Source: Arthrobacter_N sp051262515 (GTDB taxonomy: Bacteria > Actinomycetota > Actinomycetes > Actinomycetales > Micrococcaceae). From it: 64,000 nucleotides of DNA. The stretch covers positions 281,839 through 345,838 of the forward strand of contig NZ_JBIMER010000003.1 of NCBI RefSeq assembly GCF_051262515.1, given 5' to 3'. The position numbers and the translations under genes were made by a program. Position 1 is the stretch's first letter. Each line of letters starts with the position of its first letter. The notes under the pieces were generated by a model. It made no database searches and had not been told where the DNA came from. It was given only the letters and a program-made list of their open reading frames with translations. Of this stretch, positions 15,634 through 24,380 are shown piece by piece.

Positions 15634-16194
15634 ATGTTTCGGTTAAAAAGACGTGTCGCAGAACTCGAGTCGACTGTTGAGGAGCTCCGTCGTGAACTGG
15701 CCGCAGTCCGGAAGCCGCGTTCATACCGCCCGACTCCCGGCGTCAAAACCGGCCGGGGGGCGCGCATACACCCCACTTGCGAGCTCGTTGCCAGCGGCGG
15801 TCGCGACATCGTCGTTGGCGAGCGCACGCTGATACGCAGGAACGCTGAGATGGTGGGTCCAATCACGATCGGCGCGGGATGCTCCTTCAACCGTGATGCC
15901 TATGTGCGTGCGAACGTGACAATCGGCAACAACGTCAACATCGGTGCCTTCGCGCGGATCATCTCGGATAGCCACCAGCTCAGCACTGCGGAACGTCGCG
16001 CGGGCGTCGTGACTTTCCCCGGTATTGTCATCGGAAACGGCGTCTTCATCGGAGCGAGTGTGACGATTCTGGGCGGGGTCACCATAGGCGACGGTGCCGT
16101 GGTCGCGGCCGGCTCCCTCGTTAATAAGGACGTACCCGCCAACACCGTGGTCGGCGGGGTGCCGGCCCGGCCTCTACGCACGCTGGTGGATTAG
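15634..16194 (+). CDS. Hexapeptide-repeat O-acetyltransferase with N-terminal coiled coil
   Basis: The 186-residue protein has a short N-terminal coiled coil (about residues 5-28, ending RRELAAVRK) and a left-handed beta-helix of hexapeptide repeats (IVVGERTLIRRNAEMVGPIT, VTIGNNVNIGAFARI, IVIGNGVFIGASVTI), with the SDSHQ catalytic His context and VVGGVPARPLR at the end. This pattern fits maltose/galactoside or surface-polysaccharide acetyltransferases. It starts at the ATG at 15634; CATGAT lies six bases upstream and may be a weak leaderless -10. It stands alone between rnpB and gap, with no polysaccharide genes adjacent, so its substrate is unknown. Confidence 0.85.
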   Translation: MFRLKRRVAELESTVEELRRELAAVRKPRSYRPTPGVKTGRGARIHPTCELVASGGRDIVVGERTLIRRNAEMVGPITIGAGCSFNRDAYVRANVTIGNNVNIGAFARIISDSHQLSTAERRAGVVTFPGIVIGNGVFIGASVTILGGVTIGDGAVVAAGSLVNKDVPANTVVGGVPARPLRTLVD

Positions 16195-16389
16195 GCGAGG
16201 TCCCCGCACCTCCTGTGAGTGAGGTCACCCGCGGCCACGCGGAGGGGAGCCTTGGAGCGCCTAGAATGGGAGGCGGGGTCCTGCCCCAGGGGAAAGATCC
16301 TGATACCCCGATCAACCGTATCTGCAATGGTGCTTTCACGGTGCCAACCGGCCAGTGGATCCCGGCCGGCTGAATTGGAAGGACAACAA

Positions 16390-17859
16390 GTGACCCAGCA
16401 GTCTGTCGCCGCCCTGAATGAATGGAGCGGACGCGAAGAACTCGCCGAGGCCATGATTCCGCTCATCGGGCGTCTGTACCGCAAGAACAACGTGGTGACG
16501 TCGATCTACGGACGAAAGCTCATCAACAAGTCGGCCATCGACATCCTCAAGGCCCACCGCGTGGCCCGCCACATCGACGGTGCCGAACTGCCACTAGAGG
16601 ACACGTTCCCCCTGCTCGCCGCCTTGGACAGCCTCGACCTCGGTGCCGTGTCCGTTGACCTCGCACGCCTGGCCCGCAAGTACAAGAACGCGGCGGACGG
16701 CGCAACGCTCAAGGACTTCCTGCTCGCCGAATTTGGCGCGAAGGTCGGTGCCGCCGGAGCCACCGACGCAGAGCCGGTCGACGTTGTTCTCTACGGATTC
16801 GGCCGCATCGGGCGTCTGCTTGCCCGCATTCTGATCGAACGCGGTGGCTACGGATTGCGCCTGCGCGCCGTCGTGGTCCGCAGCGGGGGGGAAAACGACC
16901 TCGTCAAGCGCGCGTCGCTGCTGCGCCGCGACTCGGTGCACGGCCCGTTCGAGGGATCCATCACGGTGGACCACGAGAACAACACCATCCTTGCCAACGG
17001 GACGCTTATCCAGGTCATCTACTCGAACGACCCGTCGACGATCGACTACACGGAACACGGCATCAACAACGCGATCGTCGTGGACAACACCGGCCGCTGG
17101 CGGGACCGCGAGGGGCTGTCCCAGCACCTCAAGTCCAAGGGTGTCTCCCGGGTGCTCCTGACGGCACCCGGCAAGGGCGACCTGAAGAACATCGTGCACG
17201 GCATCAACCACAAGGACATCACCGCGGACGACGCCATCGTCTCAGCCGCGTCCTGCACGACCAACGCGATCACTCCGGTACTCAAGGCCCTGAACGACGA
17301 GTACGGCGTCGCCCACGGCCACGTCGAGACGGTCCACTCGTTCACCAACGACCAGAACCTGATCGACAACTTCCACAAGGGTGACCGCCGCGGACGCTCC
17401 GCCGCGCTCAACATGGTGATCACCGAGACGGGTGCCGCCAAGGCCGTCTCCAAGGCGCTTCCGGAGTTCGAGGGCAAGTTGACGGGCAACGCCATCCGCG
17501 TCCCCACCCCGGACGTCTCCATGGCCATCCTCAACCTGAACCTGGAGAAGGAGACCACCAAGGAGGAGCTCAACGCCTACCTCCGCCAGACGTCGTTGAC
17601 GTCCGAGCTGCACAAGCAGATCGACTACATCGATTCCCCGGAGGTCGTATCCACCGACTTCATCGGCTCCCGGCGCGCCGGCATCGTTGACGGACTGGCC
17701 ACCATCGCCACGGGGAAGAACGCCGTCGTCTACGTCTGGTACGACAATGAGTTCGGCTACTCGTGCCAGGTGGTTCGCGTGATCGAGGAACTCGCCGGCA
17801 CGCACCCGCTGGCGGTCCCCGCCGTTGCGGCGGCCGACCATGAAACCGTCACGGCCTAA
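16390..17859 (+). CDS. gap: Glyceraldehyde-3-phosphate dehydrogenase, long form (GapB-like)
   Basis: It converts glyceraldehyde 3-phosphate to 1,3-bisphosphoglycerate, or the reverse. At 489 residues it is about 150 longer than ordinary GAPDH: residues 1-125 form a helical N-terminal extension, then the dinucleotide site VVLYGFGRIGRLLARI, the active-site motif SAASCTTNAITPVLK with catalytic Cys, and WYDNEFGYSCQVVRV at the C-terminus. Corynebacterium GapB has the same long architecture and acts in gluconeogenesis; an equivalent role here is inference. The GTG at 16390 has a GGAAGGA ribosome site. It is monocistronic, converging on def with a terminator hairpin between. Confidence 0.95.
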   Translation: MTQQSVAALNEWSGREELAEAMIPLIGRLYRKNNVVTSIYGRKLINKSAIDILKAHRVARHIDGAELPLEDTFPLLAALDSLDLGAVSVDLARLARKYKNAADGATLKDFLLAEFGAKVGAAGATDAEPVDVVLYGFGRIGRLLARILIERGGYGLRLRAVVVRSGGENDLVKRASLLRRDSVHGPFEGSITVDHENNTILANGTLIQVIYSNDPSTIDYTEHGINNAIVVDNTGRWRDREGLSQHLKSKGVSRVLLTAPGKGDLKNIVHGINHKDITADDAIVSAASCTTNAITPVLKALNDEYGVAHGHVETVHSFTNDQNLIDNFHKGDRRGRSAALNMVITETGAAKAVSKALPEFEGKLTGNAIRVPTPDVSMAILNLNLEKETTKEELNAYLRQTSLTSELHKQIDYIDSPEVVSTDFIGSRRAGIVDGLATIATGKNAVVYVWYDNEFGYSCQVVRVIEELAGTHPLAVPAVAAADHETVTA

Positions 17860-17880
17860 TCCAGCCCAACGCGCAAAAGC

Positions 17881-17911
17881 GGGCCCGCCGGAGACATCCT
17901 CCGGCGGGCCC
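17881..17911. terminator. Convergent terminator between gap and def
   Basis: Perfect 13-bp arms (17881-17893 and 17899-17911) around a five-base loop; minus-direction continuation is CGCTTTTGCG, and the plus side lacks a T run. Confidence 0.7.
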
Positions 17912-17932
17912 GTCGTGTGTTGCCGGGCGTTG

Positions 17933-18505
17933 CTAGTGCCCGAACGGGTCGGGGTCGACACCGGGCATCCAGCTGATTCCCGGCACGCCCCACTCCAGCT
18001 GCTTCTTGGCCTTTTTCCAGCGCCGGGCCCATTTGTCGTTGAGGCGATCGACGTAGAGGTAGCCGTCCAGGTGGTCGTACTCGTGTTGGACAACGCGGGC
18101 GAACCAGTCGGTCGCCTCGAAGTCCACGGCCCCGCCGTCGGCGTCGAATCCCTGAACCCTGGTGTACTGCGCTCGCTTGAGCGGAAAGGCGAGGCCGGGC
18201 GCCGACAGGCAACCCTCGGATTCGTCGTCCGGGTCCGGCTGGGCGCCGGACACCTTCGTCAGCGTGATCCGCGGATTGACCACGACGCCACGGGGCGGGA
18301 CACCGTCGTCGTTCACGAACTCGTAGGTGAAGAGCCGCAGGCCGACGCCGATCTGCGGCGCGGCGAGCCCGACGCCGTTGGCGGCGTCCATGGTGTCGTA
18401 CATGTCCGCGACAAGTTCACGAAGCTCCGCGTCGAATGCGGTGACCTCCGTGGCGCGGCGATGGAGCACTTCGTCCCCGTAGACGACGATCGGACGGACG
18501 GACAT
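17933..18505 (-). CDS. def: Peptide deformylase (Def)
   Basis: Def removes the formyl group from the first methionine of new proteins using a bound metal. All three motifs are intact in the 190-residue protein: GVGLAAPQIGV, EGCLSAPG (metal-binding Cys) and QHEYDHLDG (two metal-binding His and the catalytic Glu). The C-terminal tail KKAKKQLEWGVPGISWMPG is typical of actinobacterial deformylases. The ATG at 18505 is fixed by the conserved N-terminus; open frame further upstream runs through tRNA-His and is not coding. It is transcribed just after tRNA-His, 56 bases downstream. Confidence 0.97.
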   Translation of the reverse strand: MSVRPIVVYGDEVLHRRATEVTAFDAELRELVADMYDTMDAANGVGLAAPQIGVGLRLFTYEFVNDDGVPPRGVVVNPRITLTKVSGAQPDPDDESEGCLSAPGLAFPLKRAQYTRVQGFDADGGAVDFEATDWFARVVQHEYDHLDGYLYVDRLNDKWARRWKKAKKQLEWGVPGISWMPGVDPDPFGH

Positions 18506-18561
18506 CTGCTGCCTTCCTGTGACATGGAAGAGCCGCCCCGGACGGATCCGGGGCGGCTTGT

Positions 18562-18638
18562 TGGGGTGAGTAACGGGGCTTGAACCCGCGACCTTCTGGA
18601 CCACAACCAGACGCTCTGCCAACTGAGCTATACCCACC
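18562..18638 (-). tRNA. tRNA-His (anticodon GUG)
   Basis: On the minus strand the acceptor stem GTGGGTA/TACTCAC carries the histidine-specific extra 5' G. The anticodon loop TTGTGGT gives GTG, the T-arm is GCGGGTTCAAGCCCCG, and CCCA at the end includes an encoded CCA. Confidence 0.96.
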
Positions 18639-18779
18639 ATTGCGCCTCGCGACGCCGTGCCGTGGGACCGATTCCGAGGAACCTGCCTTGCGGGCAACGG
18701 ATACTAGTTTACACACTTTCCGAGGCTTCGGCGTCACTTCGCGCCGGGTGTGGCACACAACACACGAACGCTCCGCAGG

Positions 18780-19394
18780 CTAGTCGCCGCGGGTTCCCAC
18801 GATGCGGCGGGAGATCTCCTGGGCCGTTTTGCTGTCCGGACCGGGAGCGGGCACCATCACGGCCTCGCGGTAGTACCGCAGCTCCTCGATGGAATCCCGG
18901 ATGTCGCCCAGCGCGCGGTGTCCTCCGGTCTTCGGCGGAGCCTGGAAATAGGCGCGGGCATACCAGCGGCGGGCCAGCTCCTTGATCGTGGAGACGTCGA
19001 TGACGCGGTAGTGGAGGTGGTCAATGACGCCCGGCATGTCACGGACCAGGAAGTTGCGGTCCGTTCCCACCGAGTTGCCCGCCAGCGGAGCCTTGCCTGG
19101 TTCCGGCACCCACATGCGGATGTATTCGAGGACCTGTTCCGTCGCCGTCTCGAGATCGACACCCCGATCCAGGACCTCCAGCAACCCGCTATCGGTATGC
19201 ATGCCGCGAACGAAATCGCCCATTTGCTCGAGCGCTCCGGGCTCCGGGCGGATGACGACGTCCACGCCCTCGCCCAGGATGTTCAGTTCGGGGTCCGTGA
19301 CCAGGACGGCTACTTCTATGAGGGCGTCGGCCTGCAGGCTCAACCCCGTCATCTCGCAGTCGATCCAAACGATGTTTTCAGCGGTAATAGGCAC
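18780..19394 (-). CDS. orn: Oligoribonuclease (Orn)
   Basis: Orn is a 3'-5' exoribonuclease that degrades the 2-5 nt RNAs, including pGpG, left by other nucleases. The 204-residue protein has the DEDDh motifs: IVWIDCEMTGL, a central VGTDRNFL-type segment and HRALGDIRDSI with catalytic His and Asp. The length is normal. The GTG at 19394 is chosen because TACATT lies exactly six bases before it and no ribosome site is present, consistent with a leaderless message. The next minus-strand gene upstream encodes a small membrane protein, 37 bases away. Confidence 0.95.
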   Translation of the reverse strand: MPITAENIVWIDCEMTGLSLQADALIEVAVLVTDPELNILGEGVDVVIRPEPGALEQMGDFVRGMHTDSGLLEVLDRGVDLETATEQVLEYIRMWVPEPGKAPLAGNSVGTDRNFLVRDMPGVIDHLHYRVIDVSTIKELARRWYARAYFQAPPKTGGHRALGDIRDSIEELRYYREAVMVPAPGPDSKTAQEISRRIVGTRGD

Positions 19395-19400
19395 CACGTC

Positions 19401-19406
19401 AATGTA
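19401..19406 (-). promoter_or_regulatory. -10 hexamer TACATT, leaderless spacing to orn
   Basis: TACATT, then six bases, then GTG at 19394. Confidence 0.4.
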
Positions 19407-19431
19407 CCGGAAAGGAGGACCGTAGGGTGTC

Positions 19432-19668
19432 CTAGCCTCGTTCGCTGCCCACCGTTCGCCCGGCCGTGCCACTCAGGAGCCACAAGGCCACGAAGACGAC
19501 GGCGCTTGTCGCCGCCGCTGCGGCGGCACCCGCTGCGGGAAGACCGAGAGCCGGTGACGCAACCCCAAGCAACACGGAGACGAAGAAGCCCCAGCCCAAG
19601 AGGCCCGTTTGCCGCGGGGTCTCCGACGCCCGTGTCGAGCGCTGCCCACTGCTTGCGTGCCGTCCCAT
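19432..19668 (-). CDS. Small two-helix membrane protein, unknown function
   Basis: A 78-residue protein with a basic, Ser-rich N-terminus followed by two hydrophobic segments (about residues 24-45 and 47-66) and a short charged tail, so probably an inner-membrane hairpin. I recognise no family motif. The ATG at 19668 is preferred because GGGGGA lies seven bases upstream; an in-frame ATG at 19692 lacks a ribosome site. It runs in the same direction as orn and may be cotranscribed with it, though orn seems to have its own leaderless promoter in the 37-base gap. Confidence 0.6.
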   Translation of the reverse strand: MGRHASSGQRSTRASETPRQTGLLGWGFFVSVLLGVASPALGLPAAGAAAAAATSAVVFVALWLLSGTAGRTVGSERG

Positions 19669-19809
19669 GATCCGTCCCCCGATGTTCAGCATGCCGTGTC
19701 GGCCCGTCGCCTCCGTCTATCAGCGTAGGCGGGGGAGCGGGCAACGAGCGGGTATGCCGCACCGAAACGCGTCGCAGACCCGTTCCGATGCGCTGCGTGG
19801 CCCCAGTGC

Positions 19810-19815
19810 TAATAT
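19810..19815 (+). promoter_or_regulatory. -10 hexamer TAATAT upstream of the mannosyltransferase operon
   Basis: A TAATAT lies inside CCCCAGTGCTAATATCGGGG, an unusually AT-rich spot 112 bases before the first mannosyltransferase start. It would give an untranslated leader of about 105 bases. No convincing -35 is seen. Confidence 0.4.
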
Positions 19816-19926
19816 CGGGGGAGGTTTTTACGGGTCTGCCATGCCCCGCGCGCCCGGCCGTCTCAGAGGCCAACGGGGGCGTCGGCGGCCGGCGGACCAA
19901 CAATCGAGGGAAAAGGGCCGCAGCGA

Positions 19927-21441
19927 ATGAAGGTCGCCGAGACCGGCATGGGGGCCGGCCGCACGTTCGGCACCGGCTCGGGAACGCTGGTCCACGGACT
20001 GGTTGGATCGCTTCTGGTGCTTTTGGGTTCCTTCGGGGTCGGCTGGCTGGCCTCTGTGTCCCCGCTCAACCGCAATGGATTGCTCATCGCCGTGCGCACC
20101 GAGCAATGGGGCGTTGTCGCCTCCACAGTGGTGTTGACCGTCGGCTGTTGGGTCATGTTCCGGGCGTGGCTGCGGCTGGGTCAGGTTCTGGCCGGCTGGC
20201 CCGACGGGTCCCTGGCGACGGTCCGGTGGGCGTGCCTCCTCTGGGGAACACCGCTGTTGCTGTGCCTGCCGATCTTCAGCCGGGATGTGTTTGCCTACAT
20301 CGGTCAGGGACGGCTGGTTTCCGCTGGGCAGGACCCCTACCAAGACGGCATCTCCACACTCTCCAACTGGTTCCAGCTAGGTGCGGACGTCACCTGGGCG
20401 GAATCGGAGACGCCCTACGGGCCGTTGTTCCTGAGCATTGAACACCTGGTGAACCAAACTGTGGGATCTTCGCCGGACCTGTCGGTGTTCCTCTACCGGC
20501 TCGTGGCCTTCGCTGGTGTGGTGGTCTGTGCCGCCTACATTCCCAAGCTGGCCTCGCTGCACGGCGTGTCCGGCGCCAAGGCATTGTGGATCACCGTGCC
20601 GAACCCGTTGTTCCTCATTTCGTTCATTGCGAGCGCCCACAACGACGGGCTGATGATCGGGCTCGCCGTCGCGGGCACGTACTACGCTGCGACCGGCCGG
20701 GGGATACTCGGCGTCGTGCTGGTCACGGCGTCCATCGGCATCAAACCGATCACCCTGGTCCTGCTCCCCTTCATCGGGCTCCTATGGGCCGGGCCGGGCG
20801 CCGGATGGGGTCGGCGCATCGCCTATTGGTGCTACACCGCTGGCCTTTGCCTGGGGATCATGGCCGTGATCGGTTGGGCCAACGGCTACGGGTTCGGCTG
20901 GCTCGCCGTCATGCTGGGCACCGGCTCGGGAAGCGTCTTCTTCGCGCCCTTGGGGATCCTGTCAACGTTCTTCCAGGGGGCTTTCGGGGCACTGGGGATG
21001 GAGACCGGTTGGGTCCTGCCGACCCTCAAGACCGTGGGCAGGCTGGCCTCTGTGGCCGTTGTGTTGATCCTGGTGTTCAAGGGCAGCCACAGCCACCTGG
21101 TGCAGCGGCTGGCCTTGGCGTTCTCCGCGATCGTGGTCCTTTCCCCGATTATCCAGCCCTGGTACATCCTTTGGCTCCTTCCTTTCTTCGCGGCCACCGG
21201 CATCCGTGACGACTGGCAGATCGTCTGGGTCTACTTCACCGTCGCCTTCTTCGTGGCCTTCGGAGCGGCGGACCAGATCTTCATCTGGCAGTTCCTCGGG
21301 GTCCTTGATCCGTGGGTCAAGCACCTTTCCACCGCAATCTCCTGGCTGGCCATGGCCTATCTGGCGTTTGTGGACCCGCGCACGAAACACTTGTTCCGCG
21401 GGTTTTGGACGTCCATCCGGCCGCCCAAGGCCGCGGCCTAG
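19927..21441 (+). CDS. MptB-type polyprenol-phosphomannose-dependent alpha-1,6-mannosyltransferase
   Basis: An integral-membrane GT-C glycosyltransferase of 504 residues with about a dozen hydrophobic segments. The first extracytoplasmic loop carries FSRDVFAYIGQGRLV, with the Asp typical of GT-C catalysis, and DPYQDGI and ESETPYGPLFL follow as in MptA/MptB proteins, which use polyprenyl-phosphomannose to build the alpha-1,6 mannan core of lipomannan-type glycolipids. Near the C-terminus SPIIQPWYILWLLPF is also typical. It starts at the ATG at 19927 with a weak AGGGAAAA site. It is the first of three same-strand membrane glycosyltransferase genes, the next starting immediately after its stop. 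Confidence 0.88.
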   Translation: MKVAETGMGAGRTFGTGSGTLVHGLVGSLLVLLGSFGVGWLASVSPLNRNGLLIAVRTEQWGVVASTVVLTVGCWVMFRAWLRLGQVLAGWPDGSLATVRWACLLWGTPLLLCLPIFSRDVFAYIGQGRLVSAGQDPYQDGISTLSNWFQLGADVTWAESETPYGPLFLSIEHLVNQTVGSSPDLSVFLYRLVAFAGVVVCAAYIPKLASLHGVSGAKALWITVPNPLFLISFIASAHNDGLMIGLAVAGTYYAATGRGILGVVLVTASIGIKPITLVLLPFIGLLWAGPGAGWGRRIAYWCYTAGLCLGIMAVIGWANGYGFGWLAVMLGTGSGSVFFAPLGILSTFFQGAFGALGMETGWVLPTLKTVGRLASVAVVLILVFKGSHSHLVQRLALAFSAIVVLSPIIQPWYILWLLPFFAATGIRDDWQIVWVYFTVAFFVAFGAADQIFIWQFLGVLDPWVKHLSTAISWLAMAYLAFVDPRTKHLFRGFWTSIRPPKAAA

Positions 21442-23049
21442 ATGGCGTCCGAATCGCCGTCCACCGGTGGGGCGACACGCGGCCTCCGGGCGAGGGCAAC
21501 CGCGTCGGTACAGGACCTACGCCAACGCCTGGGGCACTTGCCGGTGTTGCGCCGCCTCGCCGGTGGCAGCGAGCTGGACACCGGCGTCGCTCTGGCCCAG
21601 GGACTGGTGGCCTCGCTCATGATCCTGATCGGGTCCTGGGGGGTGGGCTGGCTCGCGACGACGCAACAGTCGGTGTTCGCGCGCACCACGTTCCTGAATC
21701 CGCTTCGCGTCGAGTCCGCGGGGGTCGTCACCTGCACCGTCCTGCTGGCGCTGGGCTCGATGCTCCTCTGCCGCGCCTGGCTCCGTCTGGGGCAACGCGG
21801 CGGTCCGCACGGTTGCGCATCACTGGCCGCGGTGCGCAACGCCGTGCTCCTGTGGACTGCCCCGCTGATGCTGACGTTTCCGGTTTTCAGCCGCGACGTG
21901 TATTCGTATCTGGGGCAGGGGAGGCTCATGCATTCGGGGCTGAGCCCCTACGAGAACTGGATCTCCCAACTTCCCGGATGGTTCGCCCAAGGGTCCGACA
22001 GCCTATGGGCCGAGTCGGCTTCCCCCTACGGACCGCTGTTCCTGATGGCCGCCCGCGGCGTCTACTACGTCACCGGAGGGGTGCCGGAGGCGGGTGTCGT
22101 CATCTTCCGCCTGTTTGCCGTCGGCGGCGTCTTGCTGTGCCTTTATGCGCTGCCCAGGCTGGCCCGCCACCTCGGCTCGGACGCCACCTGGGCGGTCTGG
22201 GTTACGATCGCCAACCCGCTGTTCCTTTTGAACATGGTGGCGGGGGTCCACAACGACGCCGTCATGGTTGGGGGGCTGCTCTACGGCTTCCTTCTGGTGT
22301 ACCGCGGGCATCGGTTCGGCGGCGTCCTGGCGGTGGGGATCGCGATCAGCATCAAGCCCATCGTGGTGTTCGCGCTCCCGTTCCTCGGCCTCGCCATGCT
22401 CGGGCGCGACGCGACGCTGCGGAAGAAACTCGGTGCATGGCTTTACACGGCCGCCGTGGCCGGTGCGGCGACGACCTTCTTCGGATGGGCATCGGGCCTG
22501 TGGTTCGGCTGGATCAAGGCGGCGGCCACCGCCGGTTCCGCGGCGTTCCCCTACGCGCCGGTGGGGTTGCTGGGACTAGGCATCGGATGGGTGTCGACTC
22601 TCGTGGGGGGAGACCTCGACACGACAGCCAACGCCGTCTACGCCCTCTTCAAGATCCTGATGGTGGCGTTCATCGCCTGGCTGGCGGTGCGCCGCACCAC
22701 GGGCCCCCCCGTACTGCACTGTGCCTATGCCCTGACCGCCGCGGTGGTCCTGGCCCCGATCATCCAACCGTGGTACCTGTTGTGGCTGGTTCCGCTCTTC
22801 GCGGCCAGCCGCGTGTACGACGGCGGGTGGGTGCGTTTCTGGTACCTGCTGTCCATGGTGCTGGTCCTGGTGGGCGTCGTCGACCAGGTGAGCGTTGCCC
22901 AGTGGATCAACCTGACATTGGTTCGAATCCTCGCCGGAGCCGTGGGACTGTGCTACCTCGCCTACATCGTTTTCATCGACCCGAAGACGTCATCGCTTTT
23001 CGCCCTTCGCAACAACACCCCCCGTAGAGACGGAGCCACCTCGCCGTGA
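21442..23049 (+). CDS. Second MptB-type mannosyltransferase, tandem paralogue
   Basis: A 535-residue GT-C protein that parallels its upstream neighbour block by block: FSRDVYSYLGQGRLM, PYENWISQLPGWF, ESASPYGPLFL, NPLFLLNMVAGVHNDAVM and APIIQPWYLLWLVPLF. It has an extra hydrophilic N-terminus of about 45 residues before the first membrane segment. Its ATG begins at the base after the upstream TAG, and its own TGA overlaps the next GTG, so the three genes form one tightly coupled operon. The two paralogues may perform initiating and elongating steps as MptB and MptA do in mycobacteria; which is which cannot be told here. Confidence 0.88.
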   Translation: MASESPSTGGATRGLRARATASVQDLRQRLGHLPVLRRLAGGSELDTGVALAQGLVASLMILIGSWGVGWLATTQQSVFARTTFLNPLRVESAGVVTCTVLLALGSMLLCRAWLRLGQRGGPHGCASLAAVRNAVLLWTAPLMLTFPVFSRDVYSYLGQGRLMHSGLSPYENWISQLPGWFAQGSDSLWAESASPYGPLFLMAARGVYYVTGGVPEAGVVIFRLFAVGGVLLCLYALPRLARHLGSDATWAVWVTIANPLFLLNMVAGVHNDAVMVGGLLYGFLLVYRGHRFGGVLAVGIAISIKPIVVFALPFLGLAMLGRDATLRKKLGAWLYTAAVAGAATTFFGWASGLWFGWIKAAATAGSAAFPYAPVGLLGLGIGWVSTLVGGDLDTTANAVYALFKILMVAFIAWLAVRRTTGPPVLHCAYALTAAVVLAPIIQPWYLLWLVPLFAASRVYDGGWVRFWYLLSMVLVLVGVVDQVSVAQWINLTLVRILAGAVGLCYLAYIVFIDPKTSSLFALRNNTPRRDGATSP

Positions 23050-24380
23050 CCGGACCGCTGAAAACGCTCCTCCAAGCCAGACGGGCCAATCGCACCGTCG
23101 TGGTGCTCCTGCTCGCGGCGACGGCCATCGGCGGCGTCCTCGCGGTCCTCAGCAAGCAGTGGTGCCGCTCCAACGGCTGGGGCGGGGCCGAGCAGCACAT
23201 CCACATGTGCTACTCGGACTTCGCGCAGCTCTTCGGCACGCGCGGGCTGGCAGACAAGCTTTTCCCCTTCTACACGGGCCTGCCGGCCGAGCAGGCCATG
23301 GAATATCCGGCTCTCTTGGCCGTCATCGCCGGGGTGGCCGCCATGCTGGTCCCCGGCACGGGGTTCAGCGCGGAACGCCAGCTCGCCTACTTCGACCTCA
23401 ACTCACTGGGATCGTTTCTTTGCTGGGCCGTGATCGTCGTGGCCGTTGCCTACGCCGCGCGCAACCGAAGCCGTGATGCCCTGATGGTGGCGATCGCACC
23501 GGGCATCATCCTCACCAGCACGCTGAACTGGGATCTGTGGGCGGTGATGTTCGCGACGCTGGCCCTCTTGGCGTTCTCCCGAAACAAGGTGGTGCTGGCC
23601 GGCCTGCTGTTGGGTCTCGGGACGGCGGCGAAGCTGTACCCGCTCTTCCTCTTCGGCGCCATCCTCGTGCTTTGCTGGCGCACGGGACGCATGGGGGAGT
23701 TCTGGAAGTCACTGGCAGTGGCCGTCGCCGCATGGCTCGCGGTCAACGTGCCCTTCATGCTCACCGCCTTCGACGAGTGGTCCCGGTTCTACACCTTCTC
23801 CTCGGAACGCGAGATCAGCTTCTCCTCCATGTGGCTGGCCTTCACCTGGACAGGTCTCGACGGCGAAGGCTTTTCCCTGCTGTCCAATGGGCTTTTCGCC
23901 GTGGCCTGCCTGGGCATCGCGTACCTCGGTCTTAGCTCCGTGCGGCGTCCACGCATGGCCCAGCTGGCCTTCCTGATCGTCGCGGCCTTCCTCCTGCTCA
24001 ACAAGGTGTATTCGCCGCAGTTCGTCATGTGGCTCATCCCGCTGTACGTCTTGTCGCGCCCGCGCTGGAGGGAATTCCTCGTGTGGCAAGCGGTCGAGAC
24101 GTTTCACTGGGCGGCCGTCTGGCTCATGAGTGCCAAGATCGTTTCCGGCGGCGAGTTCGGCTCCGGCGGGCCCCTCATCGAGATGCTCTACGGCGCGGGG
24201 ATCGCCGCGCACATGGGGATGGTGGTCTACATCGGGGTCCGGATCATCGGCGACATCCGGCGTCCCGACGACGATCTGGTGCGCGCTGGCGGTGACGACG
24301 ATCCGCTGGCCGGGCCCCTGGAGGGCCTGCCGGACGCGTTCGTGCTCCCCGCGCCATCCCGGATTCGCCGTCAGTCGTAG
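23046..24380 (+). CDS. GT87-type (DUF2029) membrane glycosyltransferase
   Basis: A 444-residue polytopic membrane protein with a first periplasmic loop CYSDFAQLFGTRGLADKLFPF and YPALLAVIAG, resembling GT87/PimE-like polyprenyl-phosphomannose-dependent transferases. SSTLNWDLWAVMFATLALL-like and GLGTAAKLYPLFLF segments are the family's most recognisable parts, and SPQFVMWLIPL lies near the end. The GTG start overlaps the upstream TGA (GTGA), and the last residues form a charged cytosolic tail. It probably adds a mannose branch or cap to the glycan made by the two upstream proteins. Its 3' end overlaps the convergent DUF2079 gene by 10 bases. Confidence 0.82.
   Translation: MTGPLKTLLQARRANRTVVVLLLAATAIGGVLAVLSKQWCRSNGWGGAEQHIHMCYSDFAQLFGTRGLADKLFPFYTGLPAEQAMEYPALLAVIAGVAAMLVPGTGFSAERQLAYFDLNSLGSFLCWAVIVVAVAYAARNRSRDALMVAIAPGIILTSTLNWDLWAVMFATLALLAFSRNKVVLAGLLLGLGTAAKLYPLFLFGAILVLCWRTGRMGEFWKSLAVAVAAWLAVNVPFMLTAFDEWSRFYTFSSEREISFSSMWLAFTWTGLDGEGFSLLSNGLFAVACLGIAYLGLSSVRRPRMAQLAFLIVAAFLLLNKVYSPQFVMWLIPLYVLSRPRWREFLVWQAVETFHWAAVWLMSAKIVSGGEFGSGGPLIEMLYGAGIAAHMGMVVYIGVRIIGDIRRPDDDLVRAGGDDDPLAGPLEGLPDAFVLPAPSRIRRQS

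Noticed and set aside
18506..18697. N-terminal extension of peptide deformylase reading VVVQKVAGSSPVTHP
   Set aside because: This is the well-known spurious translation of a tRNA gene (tRNA-His at 18562-18638); deformylase starts at 18505.
19801..19926. Possible riboswitch in the leader of the mannosyltransferase operon
   Set aside because: Only one short inverted repeat (CCCC/GGGG) is present and no known aptamer core could be recognised.
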